14,757 nt of DNA. It comes from CAZSVP01 sp964637185 (lineage in GTDB: Bacteria > Patescibacteriota > Saccharimonadia > CAILAD01 > BJGX01). The position numbers and the translations under genes are program-made. The notes under the pieces are model-generated. The model searched no databases and had not been told where the DNA came from. It saw only the letters and a list, made by a program, of their open reading frames with translations. The stretch is from assembly GCA_964637185.1 (NCBI GenBank), contig CAZWVB010000016.1, forward strand, positions 1-14,757, written 5' to 3'. Shown here piece by piece: positions 1 to 7,358 of the stretch. Position 1 is the stretch's first letter, and each line of letters starts with the position of its first letter.

Positions 1-449
1 AGCCTGGCAATACTGTATTTTTTGGTCACTCCAGTAATGATGCATGGGTGCCCGGCAATTACAAATATGTGTTTGTATTACTTGAAAAATTGGTACCTGG
101 TGATATTTTTGAGATCCACTATAGTGGCAAAAAATATGTCTACCAGGTCTCTGCTACCAAAGTAGTCCAGCCCAATGACCTGAGTGTTTTGCGCCAGACC
201 AACGAAAAAACAGCAACACTGATCACATGCACGCCGCCAGGTACCAGTTGGCGACGTTTCATCGTATCGGCCAACCAAATTCAACCCCCGCAACAACCCG
301 TACAAGAAATAGTGGAAGCTCCTAAGGCTCAACCTACAGCTACCGCCACTATTTTGCCGAGCAATTCGCCTAGCTTGCTTGAACGTATAACCAACTTTTT
401 CTCAACATTGTGGGCGAGCCTAACAGGCCATAGTGTGATCAACAATTAG
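1..449 (+). CDS. Sortase (transpeptidase), 5'-truncated by the window edge
   Basis: The open frame runs in from the left edge (first full codon at 3), so the N-terminus, including any membrane anchor, is missing. Visible are the core sortase motifs: GHSS with the catalytic His at 27-29, TLITC with the catalytic Cys at 228-230, and a downstream RRFIV whose second Arg (255-257) fits the catalytic Arg. In this family the Cys attacks a C-terminal sorting signal on an exported protein and transfers it to an amino-group acceptor on the cell surface. The spacing and the TCTPPG sequence after the Cys resemble class C/D/E sortases more than SrtA. A GTG at 48 is in frame but lies after the catalytic His, so it cannot be the true start. 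After the catalytic domain there is a Pro/Gln/Ala-rich stretch and a last segment, LLERITNFFSTLWASLTG, that could be an amphipathic or membrane-contacting helix; this tail is unusual. No substrate with an LPxTG-like signal is seen in the window. Confidence 0.88.
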   Translation, partial: PGNTVFFGHSSNDAWVPGNYKYVFVLLEKLVPGDIFEIHYSGKKYVYQVSATKVVQPNDLSVLRQTNEKTATLITCTPPGTSWRRFIVSANQIQPPQQPVQEIVEAPKAQPTATATILPSNSPSLLERITNFFSTLWASLTGHSVINN

Positions 450-1834
450 TTCTTAGCCTCGAATTTGCCCATTTGTATTTGACCTTTGTCATTGATGATA
501 TAAAACCCTTTGCCAAGTATGTACGGATAAACTTGGTTGGTTTTGCTACCTGTCTCGGATAGTTGTTGTAAATTGCTACCATCATAGTCGACGATATATG
601 ATTGTCCATCACGTTCAAATACTATTTGATAATCTCCATACCAATACAAGCCGCTTGGATTAGGTAATTGAGTCTGACTTCGTGTGGCCGAAACAAACTC
701 TAAATCAAAACTACGCATACCGCCACGCGTATCGCCAACCACCAAAAATCGTCCGGTTGGGCTGACACTAAACCCTGTGGCGTTACGGATAACTGATGGT
801 ATCTGGCTATTACCAAACGGGTCACGTAGTACAGTGATTTGATGACTATCCGGATTGAGAATGTACAAGTAGTCATTGAACTGGCCTTTACTAAATTCTA
901 ATGTGTAACTAGTTGCGGTTGTGCGTAGGTTATATACCAACCGTCTATTTGAACCATCTAAGTCGTAGCGATATATATTGTCTTCAGAAGCCGTACCCGT
1001 AGGCTCCCTCTCGACTGTAATAATATTGTTTTTACTAAGACTATAACTGATGATATTGCGGGCAAGTACCTCGCTAGCAGTCTGGGCTGGCATACTAACT
1101 CGCCGTAGGTTAGTAGCTTCAAGCCAGTAGAGTTGGTCATTTACACCCGGCGCAAAACGTAGGTCTTGCAGCGTAGGCCCAAATTTAGCCGTAAGATTGG
1201 TCGAATTTTTGCTGTTGGTGTCCAAGTAAATTATTGATCCTGTAGCTGAGTCGACTGTCGTTTGACGTAATAGTAAACGATCGCCACTGGTGCTACTAAC
1301 CAAGCCATCTAGTTTGGAAAGGGCTGGTGCGGTAGTTGATGGTGAGTAGATTTGTTCAAAAAAATCGTTACGCACCCTCCAAACTGATGGATTTTGGCTA
1401 CTTACACCAAAGATTGTGCGTTTGTCGTTGCTTTGCGTCGTGGGGCCAAAACTTACAGCAGGGTTGAGCTTGACATAAGGTATACGATCGGGGACAAGTA
1501 GTGCATAATCAGCATAAACAACCTCATAAGCACGTACTTGTTTGGTAGTTTGCCAATCTCGGTAGTTTTGGCGAGTGTACTTGATGACAAGTGGACCAGG
1601 CTCAATACTTTCAAATCTGGCAGGTGTATTGGTACGAGTATTGGTACCATTGAAAAATACCTTAGCGCCGGTAGGCTGAGTATTAGTGATAACGAGGCCA
1701 GTTGTGTATACAGCGCCAGTTGTAGGGTTGATACGGTATCCTTGGGCCAACAATACAGTCAAGATCGTGCCCAAAACAATCACTACCGTGGCAATGCCGA
1801 ATAGCAAACTTTGTCTGGTTTTTTGTGATATCAT
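446..1834 (-). CDS. Membrane-anchored PEGA-domain / beta-propeller-like protein
   Basis: This 462-residue protein has an uncleaved signal-anchor helix at about residues 9-31, so the rest should lie outside the membrane. Residues about 44-115 look like a PEGA domain: a small beta-sandwich with an NTQPTGAKVFFNG opening and an EPGPLVIKYTRQNYRDW close, a fold common in surface proteins. From about 120 to the end there are repeated short beta-strand blocks with DGSNR/DGSNL turns (for example YRYDLDGSNRRLVYNL and YIVDYDGSNLQQLSE), typical of TolB/WD40-like propellers. No catalytic motif is visible, so a binding or structural role in the envelope is an inference. The gene is convergent with the sortase gene and the stop codons overlap. 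The ATG at 1834 has no clear ribosome site; a TATAAT lies 21 nt upstream on this strand. The family is recognised from architecture, not from a specific named homologue. Confidence 0.8.
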   Translation of the reverse strand: MISQKTRQSLLFGIATVVIVLGTILTVLLAQGYRINPTTGAVYTTGLVITNTQPTGAKVFFNGTNTRTNTPARFESIEPGPLVIKYTRQNYRDWQTTKQVRAYEVVYADYALLVPDRIPYVKLNPAVSFGPTTQSNDKRTIFGVSSQNPSVWRVRNDFFEQIYSPSTTAPALSKLDGLVSSTSGDRLLLRQTTVDSATGSIIYLDTNSKNSTNLTAKFGPTLQDLRFAPGVNDQLYWLEATNLRRVSMPAQTASEVLARNIISYSLSKNNIITVEREPTGTASEDNIYRYDLDGSNRRLVYNLRTTATSYTLEFSKGQFNDYLYILNPDSHQITVLRDPFGNSQIPSVIRNATGFSVSPTGRFLVVGDTRGGMRSFDLEFVSATRSQTQLPNPSGLYWYGDYQIVFERDGQSYIVDYDGSNLQQLSETGSKTNQVYPYILGKGFYIINDKGQIQMGKFEAKN

Positions 1835-1888
1835 GGGGGTTACTGTTTCGGCTTGATTATACTCTAGAATGGATTCAAAACACTAGTA
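1835..1888. promoter_or_regulatory. Divergent promoter region between PEGA protein gene and murA
   Basis: This 54-bp gap must start transcription both ways. On the minus strand TATAAT occupies 1861-1856, giving a short leader of about 14 nt before the ATG at 1834. On the plus strand TATACT at 1858-1863, with a TG two bases upstream, or TAGAAT at 1865-1870, could serve murA. The minus-strand and first plus-strand -10 candidates overlap, so the two polymerases would compete for the same site. No good -35 box is seen for either, which lowers confidence. Confidence 0.4.
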
Positions 1889-3145
1889 ATGCAAAAACTA
1901 ATTATCAATGGCCCAGCCTCGCTCCAGGGCGAAATTACTGTCTCCGGTAGCAAGAATCATGTACTGCCGATGATGGCAGCTTGTTTGTTGTGTTCTGAGC
2001 CTATCACATTACACAACGTGCCTGAGATATCCGACGTAGAGGCAATGCTTGATATTTTGGAACTTTTTGGCGTCAAACATAGCTGCGAAGGTCACAAACT
2101 AACTCTGGATGCATCAGATGCTCACACTGCCGAAGTAACCCAGGAGCTCGCTGATCGCATGAGAGCTTCTATATTGGTGCTCGGACCAGCAGTCGCACGT
2201 TTTGGCGAAGTAACTGCTTACGAACCAGGTGGTGATATTATTGGCGCACGACCACTCACTGGGCATTTGCGTGTATTTAAGAAATTGGGAGTAGAAGTTC
2301 GCGTCGACGGTAGCTTATTGTCACTCAAGGGTCGCCCCAAGTCCAAAACCCTTGTCATGGACGAGCTTTCGGTTACACCCGTCGAGAATGCCATAATGGC
2401 AGCTGTTCTCAGTGAAGGTGTTACAGAAATACGTCGCGTAGCGCTAGAGCCTCATGTTGTAGAGTTGTGCCGCTTTCTCAATTCGCTTGGTGCCAACATC
2501 GAGGGCATTGATACCCACAATTTGCGTATTACGGGGATGCAGAAATTACACGGCGGAGAAGGCAAAATCATTCCTGATCAATTGGAAGCTGGTACTCTAG
2601 CTATCGCCGCGGCTGCTACCCATGGCGATGTTACGATACATCAATTCGTAGCCGATGATCATGATGCTTTACTGACTGTATTCGAAAATATGGCTGTTAA
2701 TTGTCAGCTGCTTGATAATCAGACTATCCACATCATGCCCAGTCCAAATCTACTGGCTACGCGAGTTGTGACCCATCCATATCCCAACTTTCCTACTGAT
2801 TTGCAGGCCCCAATGGCCGTACTGATGACTCAAGCTGATGGTACATCAGAAATATTTGAGACAATGTATGAAGGCCGTATGAGTTACTTATACGAATTAC
2901 AGAGAATGGGTGCGCATGTAGCAATTCAAGATAGTCATGTTGGAAGAATTACTGGGCCAACACGATTGCAAGGAGCGGAACTAATTTCTTTTGATATCCG
3001 CGCTGGCGCCACACTGTTGCTGGCCGCCTTGGTGGCCGAAGGTCGCACAGTGATCGAAAGGATAGAGCATATAGATCGGGGCTATGAGAAATTTGATAAA
3101 AAGCTTGCCTCGCTGGGTGCCGACATTGAACGCGTGACAGCTTGA
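1889..3145 (+). CDS. murA: UDP-N-acetylglucosamine 1-carboxyvinyltransferase MurA (Cys-to-Asp type)
   Basis: MurA carries out the first committed cytoplasmic step of peptidoglycan synthesis, transferring enolpyruvate from PEP to UDP-GlcNAc. The 418-residue length is normal for the family (about 420). Key sites are present: SGSKN at 20-23 (substrate-binding Lys22/Asn23), RMRAS around 90-94, ARP at 120-122, FPTDLQAP containing the Asp equivalent to E. coli Asp305, and a C-terminal IDRGYEKFDKKLASLGADIE with the conserved Arg. The active-site loop reads PGGD, with Asp116 where E. coli has Cys115. That change is known in mycobacterial and chlamydial enzymes and blocks alkylation by fosfomycin. The ATG at 1889 starts exactly at the conserved N-terminus. 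There is no clear Shine-Dalgarno sequence. It heads the plus-strand envelope block; mreB follows 43 bp later with its own promoter. Confidence 0.96.
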   Translation: MQKLIINGPASLQGEITVSGSKNHVLPMMAACLLCSEPITLHNVPEISDVEAMLDILELFGVKHSCEGHKLTLDASDAHTAEVTQELADRMRASILVLGPAVARFGEVTAYEPGGDIIGARPLTGHLRVFKKLGVEVRVDGSLLSLKGRPKSKTLVMDELSVTPVENAIMAAVLSEGVTEIRRVALEPHVVELCRFLNSLGANIEGIDTHNLRITGMQKLHGGEGKIIPDQLEAGTLAIAAAATHGDVTIHQFVADDHDALLTVFENMAVNCQLLDNQTIHIMPSPNLLATRVVTHPYPNFPTDLQAPMAVLMTQADGTSEIFETMYEGRMSYLYELQRMGAHVAIQDSHVGRITGPTRLQGAELISFDIRAGATLLLAALVAEGRTVIERIEHIDRGYEKFDKKLASLGADIERVTA

Positions 3146-3153
3146 TTATCAGA

Positions 3154-3189
3154 TTGGAGTTGAGCCCAATAACTGGTACAATACAGCTA
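3154..3189 (+). promoter_or_regulatory. mreB promoter, predicted leaderless transcript
   Basis: TTGGAG (3154-3159, four of six matches to the -35 consensus), a 17-bp spacer and an extended -10, TGg-TACAAT (TG at 3174-3175, hexamer 3177-3182), form a good sigma-70-type promoter. Only six bases separate the hexamer from the ATG at 3189, so the usual start distance puts transcription start at or next to the start codon. No Shine-Dalgarno sequence could then be present in the mRNA. Confidence 0.7.
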
Positions 3190-4196
3190 TGATTTTTCCG
3201 CGTATAGCCATTGATTTGGGGACTTCGTCTGTTCGGGTGTACGTACCTAAGAAAGGTATTGTAGCTCAAGAGCCGTCTGTGGTAGCGGTGAGCGTTGACG
3301 ACAATCGAATCCTGGCTGTCGGCAGCGAAGCCCGCGAGATGCTAGGGCGCACTCCAGATGTGATTGTGGCCTCAAGGCCATTGGTAGATGGGGTAATTGC
3401 TGATTATCGAGTGACTGAAGCCTTACTGCGTTATTTACTAAATAAGATAATGGGGCGGCTGCGAGTGTTTCGGCCTGAGGTTATGGTAAGTGTGCCAGCT
3501 AGTGTTACATCAACCGAGCGTCGAGCCGTAATTGATGCCGCCGTCAGCGCTGGGGCACGGCGAGTCTATATCATACGTACACCAGTTGCAGCAGCGATAG
3601 GCGCCCAAGTACCGATTGCCGCACCAGCTGGCAATTTGATAGTAGATATTGGTGAAGGTACTACCGAAGTAGCCATTTTGAGTCTTGGCGGCATAGTCGC
3701 ACAGAAAAGTGCTCGACTTGGTGGTGGCAAGCTCGATGCAGCTATCATGGAGTATGTGCGTAAGAAGCATGGTTTGATAATAGGGAGTCAATCGGCCGAG
3801 GAAATCAAAAAAGAGATAGGCTCCGCATTACCATTATCTAAAAAATTGAAAAAACAAGTCCGGGGGCGCGATGCTGTAGCTGGCTTGCCGCGCACCATCG
3901 AGCTCAACTCTGATGAGATCACAGAAGCAATTTCTGAGCATCTCAATGACATACTGTTGGTAGTCAAATCGGTGCTTGAGCAAACTCCTCCAGAACTATC
4001 TAGCGACATTATTGATCGCGGTATGATCATGACTGGCGGCGGAAGTCTGTTGCGCAATATTGATAAGCTTATGACCAAAGTTACTGGTGTACCTAGCTAT
4101 GTCACAGATGATGCCCAGCTCAGCGTGATCAAAGGCGCAGGTATTGCTACCGAGAATTTAAGCGAGTATTTACGCAGCGTGATGAGTAATAGATGA
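3189..4196 (+). CDS. mreB: MreB-like bacterial actin (rod-shape protein family), altered active site
   Basis: This 335-residue protein matches MreB over its full length. MreB forms membrane-bound ATP-dependent filaments that position wall-synthesis enzymes. Nucleotide-site motifs are phosphate 1 IDLGTSS (8-14), phosphate 2 DIGEGTTE (153-160) and the adenosine motif MTGGGSLL (281-288); GRTPDVI, DGVIADY and TPPELSSDII are also MreB signatures. Two departures stand out. The (D/E)EP-MAAAIGA motif reads RTP-VAAAIGA, so the glutamate that activates the attacking water in Caulobacter MreB (Glu140) is Thr131. The usual DIGGGTTE has Glu156 in place of the second Gly. Filament formation may be kept with weak or different ATP hydrolysis; this is inference. 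No mreC, mreD, PBP2 or rodA follows; polysaccharide genes do. A diverged paralogue of the main MreB is possible. Confidence 0.9.
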   Translation: MIFPRIAIDLGTSSVRVYVPKKGIVAQEPSVVAVSVDDNRILAVGSEAREMLGRTPDVIVASRPLVDGVIADYRVTEALLRYLLNKIMGRLRVFRPEVMVSVPASVTSTERRAVIDAAVSAGARRVYIIRTPVAAAIGAQVPIAAPAGNLIVDIGEGTTEVAILSLGGIVAQKSARLGGGKLDAAIMEYVRKKHGLIIGSQSAEEIKKEIGSALPLSKKLKKQVRGRDAVAGLPRTIELNSDEITEAISEHLNDILLVVKSVLEQTPPELSSDIIDRGMIMTGGGSLLRNIDKLMTKVTGVPSYVTDDAQLSVIKGAGIATENLSEYLRSVMSNR

Positions 4197-4202
4197 GCTA
4201 TT

Positions 4203-5492
4203 ATGTCTAAGCTCGAGCAAACATGGCGGAAGTGGCTACGTTGGGGAGTGATAGCGCTACTATTGTATATGCCGGTCCACGCTTTTATATCGATCATGCT
4301 AGGTTACTTTTTGGGCTATCGGGCATTCTGGTCTTTACTAAAAGACGGCTACGTGGTAGTTCTTATTGCTGCATTGATAGTTTATTCTTGGCGAAGTGGG
4401 CAACTCAAAGCCTTGCTACTGCGGCCCGCCAATCTAGTCATCATGTTTGTCCTGGTAGTGAGTATTATTGTTAGCTTGATCACACAACCACAGCTCAACC
4501 AACTGGCCTTTGGTATAAAAGCCAATCTATTGCCGCTACTACTTCTGCTAGCTATACAGCCTGCTCATGATGTAATCAAGAAATATGAGTGGGGCAAACT
4601 TGTCTGTCTGCCAGCTGTGGTGATTGCAGCTGTAGCATTAATTCAGTCAATTTGGTTACCACCTCAATGGCTGGAGTGGCTTGGCTACAATTCCAATACC
4701 ATAGCACCACTACAGATGATTGAAAACTCTTCCAATATACATCGAGCCTTTGCCAGCCTGGGCGGACCCAATCAGCTGGGTGCCTATCTGATAATACCAA
4801 TTTGTTTTGCCACTGTATTGGCACTACGCTATCGACGATGGCGATATCTAGCAATTAGTGTAGTCTTGTTAGGCGGGCTGATTGTGAGTTTTTCACGCAG
4901 TGCTTGGATCGGAGCGGCGTTAGCAATTGTTGCTGTATTAATTAGCTTACTGCCGGTTTGGTTGAGAGTTGTTCTACCATTGGGTATTGTTGGTGCACTA
5001 GCCATGAGCTGGAATAGCCTGGCAACAAGAATACAAAATAGCCCAAACAAGTATCTTCAGTTTGTATTATTACACGGTCGGTTTTTTGCCAGTACCAATA
5101 TGGGCTCGCCGGACACACTGCGTGGCATCAACCTAACTACCCAACTGAAGCTAGTACTGCATGAGCCTTGGGGACATGGCCTAGGCTCAGCCGGTCCTGC
5201 TAGCCAATTAGGATCCAATTCAGTGGTAGCCGAAAATTGGTATGTTCAGTTGGCATACGAGATAGGTCTAGTAGGCTTGATTGGTTATGTAGCAGCAGCC
5301 GTGTGTTTTGCAATTGCTTTGTGGCGTGATCATAGCTCCGTATTGAGAGATAGTGCATTAGTGATATTACTTGGTCTGACGGTAGTCAACCTATTTTTGC
5401 ACAGCATGGCAGATAGTACACTTAGCTACATGGCAGCAATTATTATTGGTTTAGCGACAGGAGAGGCATATGCGCATAGCAATCGTACATGA
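4203..5492 (+). CDS. O-antigen ligase / Wzy polymerase-like polytopic membrane protein
   Basis: This 429-residue, very hydrophobic protein has roughly ten to twelve membrane helices. It shows the pattern of the O-antigen ligase/polymerase (Wzy_C/WaaL-like) superfamily: RAFASLGGPNQLGAYL at 181-196, a short SRSAW after a helix at 231-235, a large extracytoplasmic loop at about 270-345, then GHGLGSAG (324-331) and ENWYVQLAYEIGLVGL (344-359), the usual loop end leading into the next helix. Family members use undecaprenyl-linked glycans outside the membrane, polymerising them or transferring them to an acceptor. In a single-membrane patescibacterium an LPS acceptor is unlikely, so a wall polysaccharide or glycoprotein role is inferred. 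It starts six bases after the mreB stop, with a weak GATGAG ribosome site, and probably shares the mreB transcript. Its end overlaps the next gene by 23 bp. Confidence 0.8.
   Translation: MSKLEQTWRKWLRWGVIALLLYMPVHAFISIMLGYFLGYRAFWSLLKDGYVVVLIAALIVYSWRSGQLKALLLRPANLVIMFVLVVSIIVSLITQPQLNQLAFGIKANLLPLLLLLAIQPAHDVIKKYEWGKLVCLPAVVIAAVALIQSIWLPPQWLEWLGYNSNTIAPLQMIENSSNIHRAFASLGGPNQLGAYLIIPICFATVLALRYRRWRYLAISVVLLGGLIVSFSRSAWIGAALAIVAVLISLLPVWLRVVLPLGIVGALAMSWNSLATRIQNSPNKYLQFVLLHGRFFASTNMGSPDTLRGINLTTQLKLVLHEPWGHGLGSAGPASQLGSNSVVAENWYVQLAYEIGLVGLIGYVAAAVCFAIALWRDHSSVLRDSALVILLGLTVVNLFLHSMADSTLSYMAAIIIGLATGEAYAHSNRT
5460..5466 (+). promoter_or_regulatory. Ribosome binding site of the GT4 gene, inside the upstream CDS
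   Basis: GGAGAGG lies just before the ATG at 5470 and within the coding sequence of the preceding membrane protein. It supports this start, which also matches the conserved GT4 N-terminus, so the 23-bp gene overlap is real. Confidence 0.7.
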
Positions 5493-6582
5493 TTGGCTCA
5501 ATCACAAACGTGGTGGTGCAGAAAACGTTTTGCTGCGTCTGAGCAAACTGTTTAGTGATGCCGATATCTATACCTTGGCATTTAACCCAGATTATTTTGA
5601 GGAGATACAAAGTAGGGTCGTAGTCTCGGGTTTGCAAAAATATCCTAAGAAGTTCCGTGATAATCCAAAATACTTGCTGCCTGCCATAAGAAAGTCGATT
5701 GGCAAATGGGAGTTTGATAGCTATGACTTGGTAATAAGTAGCTCAGGAGCTTGGAGCAAAAACATTACTTTAGCCCCCAACCAGCCTCATGTCTGTTATT
5801 GCTACACACCGGCTCGTATGTTGTGGGATAGCTGGCCGAAATATCTGGATCAACAATTCGCGCCTAAATCACGCATTCAACCAGCTAGATTGACACTACT
5901 CAAACTCTGTTCTGAGCTTCGGCTGTGGGATTACTATGGCAGCGGTGATGTAACTCAGTTCGTAGCCATCAGTGACTATGTGGCAAGCCGCATCCATAAG
6001 TTTTATGGTAGGGAATCTTTGGTGATTTATCCACCCGTTGAAATTGGTGCTTACCATCCATCCAAAAATGTGCAAAAACAAGACTACTTCTTGGTGCTGT
6101 CGACATTGGCTCCATATAAGCGGGTTGACATAGTAGTACAGAGCTTTGCCAAGTCGGGTCTACCACTGATAATAGCGGGCGAGGGCGCGGATCGTAGACG
6201 ATTAGAAAACCTTGCCAGTGGTGCTAAGAATATCGAGTTTCGTGGCTATGTCGATGAGACTCAAAAAACCGAGCTGTTGCAGCAAGCTCGCGCGCTTATT
6301 TTCCCTGGAGTGGAAGATTTTGGTATAGTCCCGGTTGAAGCCATGGCAGCCGGTACACCAGTAATAGCACTCAAGCGAGGCGGTCTTCTAGAGACCGTGG
6401 TAGCTGGCAAGACAGGACTGTTTTTTGAAGAACCAACCTCGAGTTCATTAACCCAGGCTATAAGACAGTTTGATAAAACTAGTTTTATGCAACCAGCCTT
6501 GTTTGATCAGTCTAGCAAGTTTGATGGCAGTATCTTTGATGACAAAATCATCAAATTGGTAAAGAGCTATGAGCCAAAGTAA
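5470..6582 (+). CDS. GT4-family glycosyltransferase (GT-B fold)
   Basis: The 370-residue protein has both halves of a GT-B enzyme. The N-terminal acceptor domain starts MRIAIVHDWLNHKRGGAE, with the glycine-rich loop at 14-17. The C-terminal nucleotide-sugar domain contains LSTLAPYKRVD (210-220, with the conserved Lys217), IIAGEGADRRRLE, IEFRGYVDE and the E-x7-E motif at Glu282 and Glu290 (PGVEDFGIVPVEAMAAGTPV). Such enzymes are retaining transferases acting at the inner face of the membrane, often adding mannose, glucose or a related sugar to a lipid-linked glycan; the exact donor cannot be read from the sequence. No membrane helix is evident. It is translationally packed between the ligase-like gene and the TagA-like gene (overlaps of 23 and 14 bp), so the three very likely build one glycan. 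Confidence 0.92.
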   Translation: MRIAIVHDWLNHKRGGAENVLLRLSKLFSDADIYTLAFNPDYFEEIQSRVVVSGLQKYPKKFRDNPKYLLPAIRKSIGKWEFDSYDLVISSSGAWSKNITLAPNQPHVCYCYTPARMLWDSWPKYLDQQFAPKSRIQPARLTLLKLCSELRLWDYYGSGDVTQFVAISDYVASRIHKFYGRESLVIYPPVEIGAYHPSKNVQKQDYFLVLSTLAPYKRVDIVVQSFAKSGLPLIIAGEGADRRRLENLASGAKNIEFRGYVDETQKTELLQQARALIFPGVEDFGIVPVEAMAAGTPVIALKRGGLLETVVAGKTGLFFEEPTSSSLTQAIRQFDKTSFMQPALFDQSSKFDGSIFDDKIIKLVKSYEPK

Positions 6583-7318
6583 AGATTACATAATAGCCGG
6601 GGTACCGGTGGATGGCTTAACTACCATAAGGGCACTCGAGGTGGTTACAAAATATCTAGTACAAAAAAAACCGGCGATAATAACCACACCAAACAGCGAG
6701 ATAATCATGCAAGCCCAACGCAATGAAGAGCTAAAAAATGCTTTGGTATACTCTCAACTGCGACTGGCAGATTCGGTCGGTGTGACATGGGCAGTACGCA
6801 GGCTCTATCATAGCCGTATACCTCGCTTGTCGGGAGCAGACTTTGCGGTTGATCTTATCAAATTAGCTGATCGCAACAGGCTTAAGGTACTTCTGGTAAG
6901 TCGTAGCGATGGGCTAGATCCCAACGCCTCCGAACTTGCTAGCCAAAAATTAGCCCGACAATATCCACATGCCAAGTTTGCTTCGACTGTTTTTGATGTA
7001 CACGACTTGTCAGCAGCATTTGATAACATCAAGCAGTTTCGTTCAGATATTATATTGCTTGGTCTAGGCGCGCCCATTCAAGAAATATGGTCGGCACAGA
7101 TTGCCAACAAGCTACCACAACCAGCTATTATTCATTGTTGTGGTGGTACAGTAGATTTTTTGGCGGGGATACAAAAAAGAGCCCCCAAAACGATACGCAA
7201 AATTGGTTTGGAGTGGCTATGGCGACTGCTCATTCAGCCCAAAAGATTTTTGCGTCAGATCAAATTATTGAACTTTGTTTTGCTGATATTTCGTCAAAAA
7301 CGCAGTCGCAAGCCCTAA
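6569..7318 (+). CDS. WecG/TagA/CpsF-family glycosyltransferase (GT26)
   Basis: The 249-residue length is typical of this family. It shows TTPNSEI (39-45), RLADSVGVTWA with the likely catalytic Asp68 (the family's ADGxG region), GAPIQEIW (167-174), GGTVDFLAG (192-200), RAP (204-206) and the C-terminal GLEWLWRLLIQPKRFLRQI (213-231). Relatives add N-acetylmannosamine or a similar sugar to an undecaprenyl-linked GlcNAc, early in teichoic acid linkage-unit, enterobacterial common antigen or capsule synthesis. The basic C-terminal segment, with many Arg/Lys, matches the tail that brings TagA to the membrane. The ATG at 6569 overlaps the GT4 end by 14 bp and immediately precedes the conserved IIAGVPVD N-terminus. 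With its neighbours it suggests a lipid-linked surface polysaccharide pathway; the particular polymer is unknown. Confidence 0.92.
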   Translation: MSQSKDYIIAGVPVDGLTTIRALEVVTKYLVQKKPAIITTPNSEIIMQAQRNEELKNALVYSQLRLADSVGVTWAVRRLYHSRIPRLSGADFAVDLIKLADRNRLKVLLVSRSDGLDPNASELASQKLARQYPHAKFASTVFDVHDLSAAFDNIKQFRSDIILLGLGAPIQEIWSAQIANKLPQPAIIHCCGGTVDFLAGIQKRAPKTIRKIGLEWLWRLLIQPKRFLRQIKLLNFVLLIFRQKRSRKP

Positions 7319-7326
7319 GTTGCTTA

Positions 7327-7358
7327 TGTTATAATTATGGTACCAATCGGAGGGAAAT
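7327..7358 (+). promoter_or_regulatory. Extended -10 promoter and strong Shine-Dalgarno for the zinc-ribbon gene
   Basis: TGt-TATAAT at 7327-7335 is a perfect extended -10; no convincing -35 is present. Transcription should start near 7342. GGAGGG follows at 7349-7354, and the reading frame of the zinc-ribbon protein has an ATC at 7359, four bases later. No ATG, GTG or TTG in that frame lies between the in-frame stop at 7332 and 7557. Confidence 0.65.

Noticed and set aside
7305..7325. Possible terminator (GCAA...TTGC) after the TagA-like gene
   Set aside because: Only a four-base stem with no T-run.
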